NCBI GenBank assembly: GCA_002413785.1
Contig: DHXR01000054.1
Coordinates: 1 to 64,000 of the forward strand
Reading direction: 5' to 3'
Source of the DNA: Mucilaginibacter sp. UBA5151
Lineage (GTDB): Bacteria > Bacteroidota > Bacteroidia > Sphingobacteriales > Sphingobacteriaceae
DNA length: 64,000 nucleotides
The stretch's first letter is position 1; each line of letters starts with the position of its first letter. The position numbers and the translations under genes were made by a program. The notes beneath the pieces were generated by a model, which did not search any database, was not told the origin of the DNA, and worked only from the letters and a program-made list of their open reading frames with translations. Shown here piece after piece: positions 27,053-36,505 of this stretch.

Positions 27053-27760
27053 TTATTTATAATTGGATTTTTTTATCAGCCGCTTAATATCTTTGATCCA
27101 TATCTTTCTGCCGTCTGTTTCCACAATACCTTCTTCTTTAAATTCCTTTAACAGCCGTATTACATTTTCCTGTGCAATTCCGACCATATTTGCAAGGTCC
27201 ATCCTGGAGATATTTAAAATGATGTCCTGCACATCCGAGTCCTCATCTTTGTATTTTTCCCGGAGTACAATCAGTGCAATGGCGAGCCGTTCTGTCGCTG
27301 TCCGCTGCGCAATAACGGAAATACTGTTGGTCAATACCGTAAATTCATGGCTTAATGCTTTAAGCAATCGTTGTGTAAAAGCCGGAGAGCGGTGTAAAAT
27401 GCTGATAAAATCTTCTTTCGGTATAAAGCTGATCAAACTGTCTTCTATCGCAGCAGCCGAATCCGGGTATCGTTCGCCGGATAAAACGGCGTGATAACCA
27501 ATCAATTCTTCGTGGTTGGCCACATAAATAATTTGCTCTTTGGCCAAACTGTCAACCTTGTATTTTTTTACCTTACCGCTCCTTATTAAAAAAATACCGG
27601 CAGGCACCGAACCCTCCCTGAAAACAACATCGCCCTTCAAATATTTAAGATCGCTTTGATTGGCAACTAAATCTGAATAATCTTGTTCGGAAAGGACATT
27701 AAGTATCGATTGCGTGGTGAAATTCCACCGGTCGATTGGAAAGATTCCGGATAAACTCAT
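27053..27760 (-). CDS. Crp/Fnr family transcriptional regulator without cysteines
   Basis: cNMP-binding-fold sensor (about residues 20-140: KYLKGDVVFREGSVPAGIFL, LISFIPKEDF) with a long dimer helix and C-terminal winged HTH (MDLANMVGIAQENVIRLLKEF). The recognition helix keeps Glu and Arg spaced as in FNR (E-N-V-I-R against E-T-I-S-R), which in FNR read TGA half-sites. There is no cysteine anywhere, so it cannot hold an FNR-type Fe-S cluster. The signal may be haem/NO, redox or a nucleotide. Start: ATG at 27760 rather than TTG at 27766. It is divergent from the methyltransferases, with a TGAT-N4-ATCA palindrome in between. Confidence 0.92.
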   Translation of the reverse strand: MSLSGIFPIDRWNFTTQSILNVLSEQDYSDLVANQSDLKYLKGDVVFREGSVPAGIFLIRSGKVKKYKVDSLAKEQIIYVANHEELIGYHAVLSGERYPDSAAAIEDSLISFIPKEDFISILHRSPAFTQRLLKALSHEFTVLTNSISVIAQRTATERLAIALIVLREKYKDEDSDVQDIILNISRMDLANMVGIAQENVIRLLKEFKEEGIVETDGRKIWIKDIKRLIKKSNYK

Positions 27761-27785
27761 AAGCAAAGGTACTAAATTTTAAAAA

Positions 27786-27799
27786 CTGATAAATATCAG
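27786..27799. promoter_or_regulatory. Candidate Crp/Fnr operator CTGATAAATATCAG
   Basis: A perfect palindrome with TGAT-N4-ATCA architecture, as in FNR boxes, lies in the 70-base space between the regulator and the first methyltransferase. Its reverse complement recurs with one change at 38648, before the Ehr operon. Autoregulation and control of the methyltransferases are the likely roles. Confidence 0.65.
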
Positions 27800-27857
27800 C
27801 TTCTGCGTTGATGTCTTTCGGTAAAACGCTGTGATACTGCAACTAAATTTGAGCGGC

Positions 27858-28517
27858 ATGAAAGCATATCCATTTTCTCATTTTCCGCCCGACTTTGGAG
27901 ACCACCACAATGGGTCAATCGTGAAACTAAAAAGGGATCGCTTAAACGCTTCTTTATTTAGTAATGATACAACATTCGACTGGATGTACCCTGAATATTT
28001 TCAGTTACTCTCCAACCATTGGACCCCATTGGCAATTGCCCGCAAAGCGGCCGGCTTTTTGGCGGAACCGGGCGCCCGGGTATTGGATATAGGCAGCGGC
28101 ATAGGTAAATTTTGCCTTGCAGCGGGTTATCATTTTCCGAAAACTTTTTTCCACGGTGTGGAACAAAGACATGAACTGTTTTACATGGCTGAGGAAGCAA
28201 AAGAATATACGAAGTTGTCCAATGTGAATTTTATTTACGCCAACATTACCCAGATCAATTTTAAGCAGTTTGATCACTTCTACTTTTATAATTCCTTTTA
28301 TGAGAATATTAACCGGGCGAACAAAATTGATGATACCATAGAATTATCGGAAAGCCTTTACAGCTTTTATACACAATATCTTTATACTGTCCTCGATGAA
28401 AGGCCTTCCGGAACACGCCTGGTTACATTTCATAGCCTGGAACAGGAAGTACCGCCATGTTTTAAATTGGCAAATGTTTCTTGTGACACACAGTTAAAAA
28501 TGTGGATCAAAGAATAA
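27858..28517 (+). CDS. SAM-dependent methyltransferase-like protein, copy 1
   Basis: Class I Rossmann methyltransferase. The SAM-binding motif I is VLDIGSGIGKFC, followed by GVEQRHELFYMAEEA (motif II) and DHFYFYNSFYENI (motif IV region). The substrate is unknown. It is the first of two tandem paralogues, the second starting 69 bases downstream. Its start is uncertain: GTG at 27831, ATG at 27858 (used here) or a later GTG just before KLKRDRLNASLFS are all possible; the paralogue begins close to the ASLFS region. Promoter-proximal to the Crp/Fnr palindrome, so probably in that regulon. Confidence 0.82.
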   Translation: MKAYPFSHFPPDFGDHHNGSIVKLKRDRLNASLFSNDTTFDWMYPEYFQLLSNHWTPLAIARKAAGFLAEPGARVLDIGSGIGKFCLAAGYHFPKTFFHGVEQRHELFYMAEEAKEYTKLSNVNFIYANITQINFKQFDHFYFYNSFYENINRANKIDDTIELSESLYSFYTQYLYTVLDERPSGTRLVTFHSLEQEVPPCFKLANVSCDTQLKMWIKE

Positions 28518-28585
28518 TAAATGGAGATAGTCCGGCTTTTTGATCTCCCTGTTTCAGAAGTTTTCACCCATAGTAAAATAAAAGA

Positions 28586-29179
28586 ATGCATAATGATATT
28601 GTAAACCCTCCCCTTTTTAGCAAAGACGCGGCTTTTGACCTTCTGTATCCTGATCATATTAAAGAGCTGTCGCAAATGCACTGGACACCTGTTAATATCG
28701 CGAAAGAAGCCGGCGAATTCCTTGCTGCCCCTGGCGCACGGGTGTTAGACATCGGCAGCGGTGTTGGAAAGTTCTGTATCGTAGCGGGATTTCTTCATCC
28801 TGAAACAACATTCTGTGGAATTGAACAGCGCAGGGAATTATTCACTTTTGCAGAGATTGCCAAAGAAGAAGTTAGCCTGCCAAATGTGAGTTTTATTCAC
28901 GGCAACCTTACAGAATTGAATTTTAAGGATTACGATCACTTCTATTTTTATAACGCCTTTTATGAAAACATTGAGCCTGGCAGCCGCATAGACTATTCGG
29001 TAAGAACTTCATTTCAGTTATACGACTATTACAGTCGGTTTGTATTCAAAATGCTGGATGAAAAGCCTGCCGGAACCAGGCTGGTTACCTTCCACGGGAC
29101 TGAAAGGCAGGTTCCTCCCAGTTACCAATTAGTGGATAATTCATATAGCAGCGTACTGAAAATGTGGCTTAAGAAATAG
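28586..29179 (+). CDS. SAM-dependent methyltransferase-like protein, copy 2
   Basis: Paralogue of the gene just upstream, roughly half identical by eye over the full length. Shared blocks are APGARVLDIGSGVGKFC, IEQRRELFTFAEIAKE, YDHFYFYNAFYENIE and AGTRLVTFHG. 197 aa; the ATG at 28586 removes the N-terminal extension seen in copy 1. It ends 25 bases before the convergent end of the Ehr operon. The tandem arrangement points to a duplication with possible subfunction. The methyl acceptor is unknown; nothing indicates RNA or DNA binding. Confidence 0.82.
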   Translation: MHNDIVNPPLFSKDAAFDLLYPDHIKELSQMHWTPVNIAKEAGEFLAAPGARVLDIGSGVGKFCIVAGFLHPETTFCGIEQRRELFTFAEIAKEEVSLPNVSFIHGNLTELNFKDYDHFYFYNAFYENIEPGSRIDYSVRTSFQLYDYYSRFVFKMLDEKPAGTRLVTFHGTERQVPPSYQLVDNSYSSVLKMWLKK

Positions 29180-29203
29180 TCCCGGAAAATACAGCCCCCC
29201 GCT

Positions 29204-29956
29204 TCATTTTCTCTTTTTTATTAAATCAAGCACCCCATTGATGAATGTCAGGGGATGCAAAGGGTTACCAGGCACATACAAATCAATTTTATATTTGGTT
29301 AAAAAGCTCCTGTTTAAGGCCTTGCTTCCATCAAATATTCCCCCGCTGATGGCGTCTGTTCCGGCAAGAATTATAATTTTAGGCTCGGGTATTGCGTCAT
29401 AGCAGATTTGCAGTGGTCCGGCCATATTTTCTGTTATCGGACCCGTTATTACGATCCCGTCAGCATGCCGGGGAGATGCAACAAATTCGATCCCAAAACG
29501 CCCCATATCAAAGTTTACATTACCGCAGGCGTTCAGTTCAAGCTCGCAGCTATTGTCCCCGCCTGCCGAAACCTGGCGCAGCTTTAATGAGCCGCTAAAG
29601 CATTCATAAATTTCTTCTCTTATCAACTCAGGGCTTAATTCAATAATTTCGTCCTGTCCTTCCCTGATAATAAGTTTTTGAGGGTCATTGGCAGCTATTT
29701 TATAGTCTGTCGTAAATTTTATTTTGTTTGGAAATGCGAACGCACACTCCCCGCAAAAAGTACATTTTCCTAAATCAATACAAACCGGGTTTATAGAGAT
29801 GGCATTTGTAGGGCAAAGTTCCATCAGTTCCGTCTCATTAACTTTTTCTGAACTGATAACCGGCCTTCCCCTGAATATACCGGGCACTTTTATAGCGGTG
29901 ACATCGGGAATGTATTGCTTGCCCTGGTGAAATAGTATCTTTAAATTATCTAACAT
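29204..29956 (-). CDS. Ehr-type complex small subunit: ferredoxin-like plus NuoB/HycG-like domain with degenerate N2 site
   Basis: A fusion of a single-cluster ferredoxin-like domain (C48-P plus C65-x2-C68-x2-C71, able to bind one [4Fe-4S]) and the 20-kDa small-subunit fold of group 4 hydrogenases/complex I (about 125-250). Conserved landmarks are FGIEFVASPRHADGIVITGP and IPEPKIIILAG. Alignment by eye to HycG places the four proximal-cluster ligands at D134, C137, D201 (in AGTDAISGG) and N231 (in VPGNPLHP), so three of four cysteines are replaced. A normal N2 cluster is therefore unlikely. Last gene of the operon, 17 bases after the large subunit. Confidence 0.85.
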   Translation of the reverse strand: MLDNLKILFHQGKQYIPDVTAIKVPGIFRGRPVISSEKVNETELMELCPTNAISINPVCIDLGKCTFCGECAFAFPNKIKFTTDYKIAANDPQKLIIREGQDEIIELSPELIREEIYECFSGSLKLRQVSAGGDNSCELELNACGNVNFDMGRFGIEFVASPRHADGIVITGPITENMAGPLQICYDAIPEPKIIILAGTDAISGGIFDGSKALNRSFLTKYKIDLYVPGNPLHPLTFINGVLDLIKKRK

Positions 29957-29973
29957 TTTACTCAGCTTTAATT

Positions 29974-31470
29974 TTACAAATCATGCCCGCAATACGACAA
30001 GTCAAAACTTTTATTACAAATCGGAAAATCAGAAATTTCGTTATTCCTTACAGCAAGGGCTAATGCCAGCCAGTTGTGGAAAGAAGGATCTTTTATTTTA
30101 TAATGAATCAATTCTCCCTTTTCATCCGTAACGGCGCAATGACAAATTTCCCCTCTCCATCCTTCAACCAAAGCAATGGTAAATGAATTTGGTTGCGGAG
30201 AAGATAATTGTTCAGCCTTACCTGTTTCCGCAGGGCCATTTTTAATTAACCGCCTTATATAAGCAATAGATTGCCTTATTTCCTCTTTTCTTATCTGTGC
30301 CCTCGAATATACATCGCCATGGTTTTTAATAATGGGCCGGTGATTGAGTTCTGTATAAAAATCATGCGGGTGTGAAAAACGAATATCCCTGCTAATGCCG
30401 CTCATCCGGGCAGACATACCTACCGTTCCAACGGCCGAGGCTTGATCATTCGTTATAACACCTGTTTTTTCAAACCTGGCCAATGCACTGGACAACTCGA
30501 ATAATTCTTCCGACATACTATTAAAGTCAGTCTCAAATTCGTTGAACAACATTGTTAACTCAAGCCCCAATTCACTTGTAAAGGGAAAATTGGTTTTTCC
30601 GGCACGTATTAGTCCTTTTGCCAGCCGGTTCCCGCACCATTTTTGAAAGAAATTAATTACTGGTGTTCTTAATCTGCCATAAACAGCGCTGCCCAATTGA
30701 TAAGCCACATCTGTACACATTCCGCTTAAATCGCCGGTGTGAACAGCTACTCTTTCCAGTTCCAATGCAAGGGTACGGGAAAGCTGCAAATCGCTTCCGG
30801 GATGATAGCTGCATAAACTTTCCCATAAGTTTACAAAAGCTGTTGTATGCCCGGCCACGGAATCACCCGAAATATTTTCGGCCAGTGTAGTCCTTTGCAA
30901 TAATTTTTTCTTTTCGAGGAATAATTGTTCTATACCCCGGTGCTGGTACCCCAGTTGTATTTCGAGATGGAGTACCTGTTCGCCATTGCATATAAAACGA
31001 AAATGTCCCGGTTCAATAATACCGGCATGTATCGGGCCGACACCAACCTCGTGCAATTCTTCGCTTTCGATATTAAAAAAGGGGTAGTCAGCAATCCCGG
31101 CCTCTTTATTATACCGGTTAAACGGGAAACGGACAGGTTTAAGCCAGGGATGATCCTTATAGGCGATTCCAAAATTTTCGTGAATTTCCCGTTCAAATTT
31201 TTCGAATACCAGATTGTTTTTAGTAAAAGATGGTAATTCATGCTTTGCATCCGCAACAGATGATGAAACATTAATAGTTTGCAGTTCATCATTTGCAATA
31301 CAACAAATAAGTTTGATTTTACCGGCAAACGGGAAGCCAAAATAGTTTACACAATGATATCCTGAATTTTTTACCGATGATACGTTCAGCTCTAAAAATG
31401 AAACGTAATCCAACTCCGGAATAGCAGAGAGCGCAATAGTTTGATTATTTTTAAGACTTATATAATTCAT
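29974..31470 (-). CDS. Ehr-type complex large subunit (NuoC-NuoD/HycE-like fusion) lacking NiFe ligands
   Basis: An N-terminal NuoC-like part (FEREIHENFGIAYKDHPWL about residue 100-120) is fused to a hydrogenase/NuoD large-subunit fold (GVGPIHAGIIEPGHFRF, LEIQLGYQHRGIE). The L1 motif RxCGxCxxxH is replaced by ENISGDSVAGH (S211, S214), and the C-terminal L2 motif DPCxxC by SFDLSYCGHDL, so all four NiFe-binding cysteine positions are lost. Such subunits belong to the Ehr (energy-converting hydrogenase-related) class, not to active hydrogenases. Residue numbers are counted from an in-frame start at 31500; the ATG at 31470 directly after the upstream stop is the likely start. Confidence 0.9.
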   Translation of the reverse strand: MNYISLKNNQTIALSAIPELDYVSFLELNVSSVKNSGYHCVNYFGFPFAGKIKLICCIANDELQTINVSSSVADAKHELPSFTKNNLVFEKFEREIHENFGIAYKDHPWLKPVRFPFNRYNKEAGIADYPFFNIESEELHEVGVGPIHAGIIEPGHFRFICNGEQVLHLEIQLGYQHRGIEQLFLEKKKLLQRTTLAENISGDSVAGHTTAFVNLWESLCSYHPGSDLQLSRTLALELERVAVHTGDLSGMCTDVAYQLGSAVYGRLRTPVINFFQKWCGNRLAKGLIRAGKTNFPFTSELGLELTMLFNEFETDFNSMSEELFELSSALARFEKTGVITNDQASAVGTVGMSARMSGISRDIRFSHPHDFYTELNHRPIIKNHGDVYSRAQIRKEEIRQSIAYIRRLIKNGPAETGKAEQLSSPQPNSFTIALVEGWRGEICHCAVTDEKGELIHYKIKDPSFHNWLALALAVRNNEISDFPICNKSFDLSYCGHDL

Positions 31471-31471
31471 A

Positions 31472-32899
31472 TCATTTTGGTAAGTTTTTAATGGCTTCAT
31501 GGATGAGCGTTACAAATTCCTGCGGCGGGTTCAGCCCGAGGTAAACAACCAGGCCAAGCAGGATAAACTGGGATATTGATTCCGCCGGCTTTATTCTTTC
31601 AATGTCATCTTCTTTAAAATCAATAGCCGGGGAAAATAAAAGCTTAAAAATATTTTTTCCGAAAGCCCATATAATGATGGTTAACAGCAGCATCACAATA
31701 ATTAATACGGGCAAATAATTGGCTTCGAATAAAGAACGGAAAATCAAAAACTCACTTATAAATAAGCCGGACGGGGGCATCGCTGTTGCGCAAAAGAAAC
31801 CCAGCAAAACCACTATTGAACCGGTAAGATTGTATTTAAAATAATCGCCAACGTAATAAATGCTCTTGGTTTTATAAATACGGTATATCTGCCCCATCTG
31901 GAAGAACAGGCTTGACTTAACGAAGGCATGAAAAATGATATGCAGAATGGCGGCATAATACCCGACCCCGCCCGCAATTATCCCCAGCATCACAATTCCC
32001 GCATGTTCGATACTGGAATAGGCAAACATCCTTTTTATATTTTTTACCTTAGTCATATAAACCGTAGCCACAAAAATGGAAAGGATAGCTGCAATCATGA
32101 TAACATGATTAGCCCATATATGGAGAGGTGAATTGGCAATAACTGTATAAAAGCGAAAAATTCCGACAAAACCCATATTCATTAAAATACTGGAGAGTAA
32201 AGCGCCTGCGGGAGATGGCGCTTTATCCTTTGCATCAATGCCCGCAGTGTACATAGGTACCAATCCTAACTTGGCAGTAAAACCGGTAAATATAAAAACG
32301 AAAGCCAGCCGGAGCCAGAATAAGTTGAGTTCGGGTACTTTCTTTAGCAGCACAGCAAACGAAAGGTCATCCGCGCCGGCTGTTTTCAAACTGAAACTCA
32401 GAAATAGTATGCCAATAAACACAAGCGTAATGCTTATTGCACAAACAAATACGTATTTCCAGGTACCTTCAAGGGTGCGGCTATTTCTGCGATGATAAAT
32501 AAGGGCGGACGCACTAAGGGTAGTGAGTTCGACAAAAATCCACGTAACTGCGATATGATTAGCAAGGTAGGCGGCGCTGACAGCCGTGAGCAGTACAACA
32601 GTTGCCGCAAAATATATAGCTCTGTGCGCCGGGTTTTCTTTTTCTTTAGATATGAAAACATAGCTGTGATACATTGCAGGTATGCTGATGATACTTAGGG
32701 TGGCCAGCATAAGGACGCCTAATGCATCCGCTGTAAAATAGCCTGATTCAGTGGTATTGATATGCAGGTATTCGTAAACAGTAAACCCGGTTTGCAAAGC
32801 CAGGAATGCAATAACAAGCAGGTAGTTGAATAACCGGTTCCTGTTAAAAAATAATAAACCACTTATACCGAATGCGGCTGCTAAATATATTGCTGTCAT
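31472..32899 (-). CDS. Ehr/Hyf-type proton-translocating antiporter-like subunit (HyfF/NuoN-like)
   Basis: A 475-residue membrane protein of the Mrp-antiporter family shared with NuoL/M/N, about 13-14 TM helices. The Proton_antipo_M core spans about 115-400; E124 in WIFVELTTLSASALIYH and K210 in FTGFTAKLGLVPMYTAG match the proton-channel Glu and Lys of the family. It lies between the HyfE-like and large-subunit genes; its stop and the next ATG are separated by one base. It is the third antiporter-type subunit in this operon. Confidence 0.9.
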   Translation of the reverse strand: MTAIYLAAAFGISGLLFFNRNRLFNYLLVIAFLALQTGFTVYEYLHINTTESGYFTADALGVLMLATLSIISIPAMYHSYVFISKEKENPAHRAIYFAATVVLLTAVSAAYLANHIAVTWIFVELTTLSASALIYHRRNSRTLEGTWKYVFVCAISITLVFIGILFLSFSLKTAGADDLSFAVLLKKVPELNLFWLRLAFVFIFTGFTAKLGLVPMYTAGIDAKDKAPSPAGALLSSILMNMGFVGIFRFYTVIANSPLHIWANHVIMIAAILSIFVATVYMTKVKNIKRMFAYSSIEHAGIVMLGIIAGGVGYYAAILHIIFHAFVKSSLFFQMGQIYRIYKTKSIYYVGDYFKYNLTGSIVVLLGFFCATAMPPSGLFISEFLIFRSLFEANYLPVLIIVMLLLTIIIWAFGKNIFKLLFSPAIDFKEDDIERIKPAESISQFILLGLVVYLGLNPPQEFVTLIHEAIKNLPK

Positions 32900-32917
32900 T
32901 CTATGTTTCTATTTATA

Positions 32918-33547
32918 TTAATCCTTTAAATTTTTCAACTGGTCCACATCCCCGTCTTTCAGTACGTCTCCAATCCTGTTTACAAATATTCCCAATATAA
33001 AAACGCTGACAAAAACGTCCAGCAGTATGCCAAGGTTTACCAGCATAGGCATTTCATTACCCACCGCAAGGGATAATATAAAAACCCCGTTTTCAATTAC
33101 CAGGTAGCCCATTACGTGGGTTATAATTTTATGCCGGGTTAAAATGATATATAAACCCGTAAACAAGGTGGAAAGTGCTACTACAAAATATATCTTGCTT
33201 ATTCTTGAGTCATTGATAGCATTGGATAAAATAAAAGTGGACAGAATGATGAGCGTAATGATGATCAAAGAAATGAAATTTGAAAGAAAAGGCTCGGCAT
33301 CCCGGTTAATCTTGTTTCTTTTAATGATATAATTTAAAAAAAAGGGAATAGCAATTGTTTTAAAAATGATTGTTTCCAGAAGAACAAAGGCAAGATTGAT
33401 GGCGTCGATCTGAATAAGGTCAATAAAAGCGATTCCAAAAAGCAATACACCCTGGAGCGCAAGAATTTTAATGTAGGTGAGCAACCTGTGGGCGATGCCC
33501 AGGTACAACAGCGAGATAGTAAATATTATTAATAAGACATTTGTCAT
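32918..33547 (-). CDS. HyfE/NuoK-like membrane subunit
   Basis: A small hydrophobic protein (209 aa, about six TM helices) matching hydrogenase-4 component E. The second half (GYLVIENGVFILSLAVGNEM) contains the NuoK-like conserved glutamate in IENG, part of the central proton axis. Spacing to both neighbours is about 20 bases, inside the same operon. Confidence 0.85.
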   Translation of the reverse strand: MTNVLLIIFTISLLYLGIAHRLLTYIKILALQGVLLFGIAFIDLIQIDAINLAFVLLETIIFKTIAIPFFLNYIIKRNKINRDAEPFLSNFISLIIITLIILSTFILSNAINDSRISKIYFVVALSTLFTGLYIILTRHKIITHVMGYLVIENGVFILSLAVGNEMPMLVNLGILLDVFVSVFILGIFVNRIGDVLKDGDVDQLKNLKD

Positions 33548-33569
33548 GATAGTTTAATTAGTTTGTTCA

Positions 33570-34475
33570 TTAGCTAAACTGTTTTAAAACCAGCAATACC
33601 CCAAGAAAAATCAAAAGAGAAACCGATGATAGCGCAAGGATATACTGGGCATTATGATTCATCCGGAACCGTGCGGTAAACGATTCAAGTATTCCAACAG
33701 TTATTGCAAAAAGCACCTGGATAATAAAAAATATCGGGATGGTTAAATATAAAGGAAAACTGCCCATAAACAGGTTTGCGATCAAAGCGCCATACATGGC
33801 GAATTTCAAATTGGTAGCATACAGGATCATGCCCAGGTCAAAACCGCTGTTATCAAGTATCATCACCTCATGGACCATGGTGAGTTCCAGGTGCGTTTTG
33901 GGGTCGTCAATGGGCATCCTGCTGTTTTCAACCATGGTTATCATTACCAGAACAAAGGTTGCCAGCGCCCCGAGTATATACGATATATAAGACCCAAAAT
34001 GCAATGAAGCGAATATTTCCTGGAAAGAGGTGTGACCCGTAAGCAGGGAAAATGAGCCCATCAGTATAAAAAATGCCGGCTCGGCAAACATGGAGAACAG
34101 TGCCTCGCGGCTGGCCCCCATGCCTTCAAAACTGCTGCCTGTATCCATCGCAGAAATAATGCTGAAGAATTTCCCTGTACCTAATACATAAGCAAAAAAA
34201 ACAAAATCCCCGTCAAAAGAAATGATCCCTTTATATTGCCCCAGGGGAATAACCATTATTGCCATAATAATGGAAGCAATATAAATACTGGGTGCTATCT
34301 GGAAAATAAAACTGGTAGTTTTGCTATATACCGATCCTTTTTTAAACAACCGGAATATATCTTTCATCGGCTGAAAGATACCGGGCCCTTTGCGACCCGA
34401 AGTAATGCTTTTGGTGCGCACGATAATACCGGTAAAAAACAAACTCACCAATATAATTAAAATGAAACTTATCAT
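33570..34475 (-). CDS. HyfC/HycD/NuoH-like membrane subunit
   Basis: Eight-TM integral membrane subunit that anchors the soluble arm and forms the quinone/proton link in complex I relatives. The conserved N-terminal loop reads SGRKGPGIFQPMKDIFRLF, and the acidic loop VENSRMPIDDPKTHLELTMV holds the conserved carboxylates of the family. 301 aa is the usual length. It overlaps nothing but lies two bases after the second HyfB-like gene. Confidence 0.9.
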   Translation of the reverse strand: MISFILIILVSLFFTGIIVRTKSITSGRKGPGIFQPMKDIFRLFKKGSVYSKTTSFIFQIAPSIYIASIIMAIMVIPLGQYKGIISFDGDFVFFAYVLGTGKFFSIISAMDTGSSFEGMGASREALFSMFAEPAFFILMGSFSLLTGHTSFQEIFASLHFGSYISYILGALATFVLVMITMVENSRMPIDDPKTHLELTMVHEVMILDNSGFDLGMILYATNLKFAMYGALIANLFMGSFPLYLTIPIFFIIQVLFAITVGILESFTARFRMNHNAQYILALSSVSLLIFLGVLLVLKQFS

Positions 34476-34477
34476 CT

Positions 34478-36505
34478 TTAAATATGATTTAAGAATTTAA
34501 TAAATGCTTTGATATAATCGAATGCAAAAGGAATGATTAATACCAATGTAATAAAAGCCACCCCGTATAATATATAAAATTGCAGGTTCCCGTTTTGAAG
34601 AAAAACAAAACGGTTAAAGAATTTCTTTAACAATTGCAAAGGGTAATCGATAAACCATTCTTCGGCCTTATCATAAGGATGCGTTTCCTGTCCGCCCGAT
34701 TTGGGAAATACCCCCTGTATTTCCTTTTTCTTCTTATGAATGGAAAAAACCGGTTCAGCGAGTTTTCGATAGGCGCGGATGAAGGAACTTGCAGTATATT
34801 GCATCTTTGCTGTCGGGGCAATGTACCCGCAGGCCCATGTAATATTCACTGTTTGTGGTTTGCTGCCTGTCATATTTTTTTTAAGTAAAAATATCAGGCC
34901 CGTTAACCCTAAAAAGCCAGCTGAACACAACCCGATCATTGACATTGTGGTTGTTACAGGAAGACCGGCGGCCTGAATATATTTATCAGAATGTTCAGTA
35001 AATAAATGCAGCGGCTCTGAAAGCGCCGTAATAAATGTTTTTGGGAACAACCCAACAGCCATTATTAAAATAAACACAGCGTACATCGGAATCAATTTTC
35101 CGAAATTTGCTTCGCCCGGCGTATGATGAAAATTGTGTCGTGCTGTACCTGAAAAAACCGAACCAAACGCTTTTGTAAAGCACAACATCGCGAGCCCTCC
35201 TATAAGCGCTAATCCAAAAATCCCAAAAACGATAGACAAGATTAAACCGTTGCCTGACATTTGCAGCCCTGTAAACATTCCGTTGTAAATCAGGAATTCT
35301 GAAACGAACCCGTTAAAAGGCGGTAAACCGCAAATGGCAAGCGCTGCCATAAGAAAAAGGAATGAGGTGTGAGGCATTTGTTTGCCCAACCCACCCAATT
35401 TCTCAATATCCATTGTTTGGGTAGATTGATATACATTGCCGGCGCCATAAAATAAAAGTGATTTAAAAAGAGAATGATTTAATGTATGAAGCAGCGCCCC
35501 TGCAAAGCCTAATACCGTTAAAAGATGGTTCCCATTCCCAATACCGATACAGCCAAGGCCAATACCGATACCAATAATTCCGATGTTTTCAATGCTGTGA
35601 TAGGCCAGCAATCTTTTCAGGTTGTGCTGAATGATGGCAAGCATCACGCCATAAATTCCGGAAACGACAGAAACAAATAACAGGATATACCCTATCACCA
35701 GGTAATCAGTTCTGATTAGCAGCAACATCCTCATCATTCCATAGATACCGATTTTTATAATCACACCCGACATTACGCCCGAAATATGTGATGGCGCTAC
35801 CGGATGTGCATAAGGCAACCAGGTGTGGAAAGGAACAAACCCGGCCTTTATTGCAAATCCAATAGAGAAACACAAAAACAATGCTACTCCGGTAAGCAAA
35901 GAATTAGAGCCGGAGAAAAGCGCTATGGCTTTAAAATCGTAAGAACCTGTATAGATGGCTACCCATATAAATCCAAGCGTCAAAAACATAATGCATATAT
36001 GGGACTGGATTAAAAAATTGATGCCGGCATTTAAAGTTTCTCTTTTATAATGTTCAAAAATAATCAGCAGGAAAGAGGATAAGGCCATTATTTCCCAGGC
36101 GATTAAAAAGGCCAGCATGTTTTGCAGAGAACAAATACTTATTAAAGCCGACTGGACAAGTATAAAGCATATACAATGAAGCGAAAGGTTTGACTTTTGA
36201 GACCGGTAGGCTTTCATATACTGCAGTCCGTAAAATGCCGCTGTAAGACAGGTAAAGTTTATGATTACGATAAACCAGCCTGATAATGCATCTATCCGGA
36301 CAGGTATTATACCGGTTACCAACGACCCTCCGAATAAATACTCAAAATTTTTACCGGATAGTGACTGGAAGGCAATAATGCTGCTGAGTACAGCAATTAT
36401 GGTTACAGTGCTTACCGTAATTATCCCTTTCCACTTTACACTCAAAAACGGAATAAGTGTAATAGCCAAAAAGATAACCACGATAAACGCTATAATAATT
36501 TCCAT
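34478..36505 (-). CDS. HyfB/NuoL-like antiporter subunit, copy 2
   Basis: A 675-residue antiporter-like subunit with about 14-16 TM helices. Proton-path residues are present: E138 (LIAWEIMALSSF), K220 (GFAIKAGFVPFHTWLPYAHP) and K251. The C-terminal tail contains the HyfB motif WACGYIAPTAKMQYTASSF and a last TM helix. Paralogue of the gene directly upstream; their junction is TGATG, a one-base overlap. Two tandem HyfB-like genes plus HyfF give three antiporter modules for one complex. Confidence 0.9.
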   Translation of the reverse strand: MEIIIAFIVVIFLAITLIPFLSVKWKGIITVSTVTIIAVLSSIIAFQSLSGKNFEYLFGGSLVTGIIPVRIDALSGWFIVIINFTCLTAAFYGLQYMKAYRSQKSNLSLHCICFILVQSALISICSLQNMLAFLIAWEIMALSSFLLIIFEHYKRETLNAGINFLIQSHICIMFLTLGFIWVAIYTGSYDFKAIALFSGSNSLLTGVALFLCFSIGFAIKAGFVPFHTWLPYAHPVAPSHISGVMSGVIIKIGIYGMMRMLLLIRTDYLVIGYILLFVSVVSGIYGVMLAIIQHNLKRLLAYHSIENIGIIGIGIGLGCIGIGNGNHLLTVLGFAGALLHTLNHSLFKSLLFYGAGNVYQSTQTMDIEKLGGLGKQMPHTSFLFLMAALAICGLPPFNGFVSEFLIYNGMFTGLQMSGNGLILSIVFGIFGLALIGGLAMLCFTKAFGSVFSGTARHNFHHTPGEANFGKLIPMYAVFILIMAVGLFPKTFITALSEPLHLFTEHSDKYIQAAGLPVTTTMSMIGLCSAGFLGLTGLIFLLKKNMTGSKPQTVNITWACGYIAPTAKMQYTASSFIRAYRKLAEPVFSIHKKKKEIQGVFPKSGGQETHPYDKAEEWFIDYPLQLLKKFFNRFVFLQNGNLQFYILYGVAFITLVLIIPFAFDYIKAFIKFLNHI

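Noticed and set aside
28521..28552. GGAGAT/ATCTCC hairpin between the two methyltransferases as a terminator
   Set aside because: The stem is only six base pairs and no T-tract follows.
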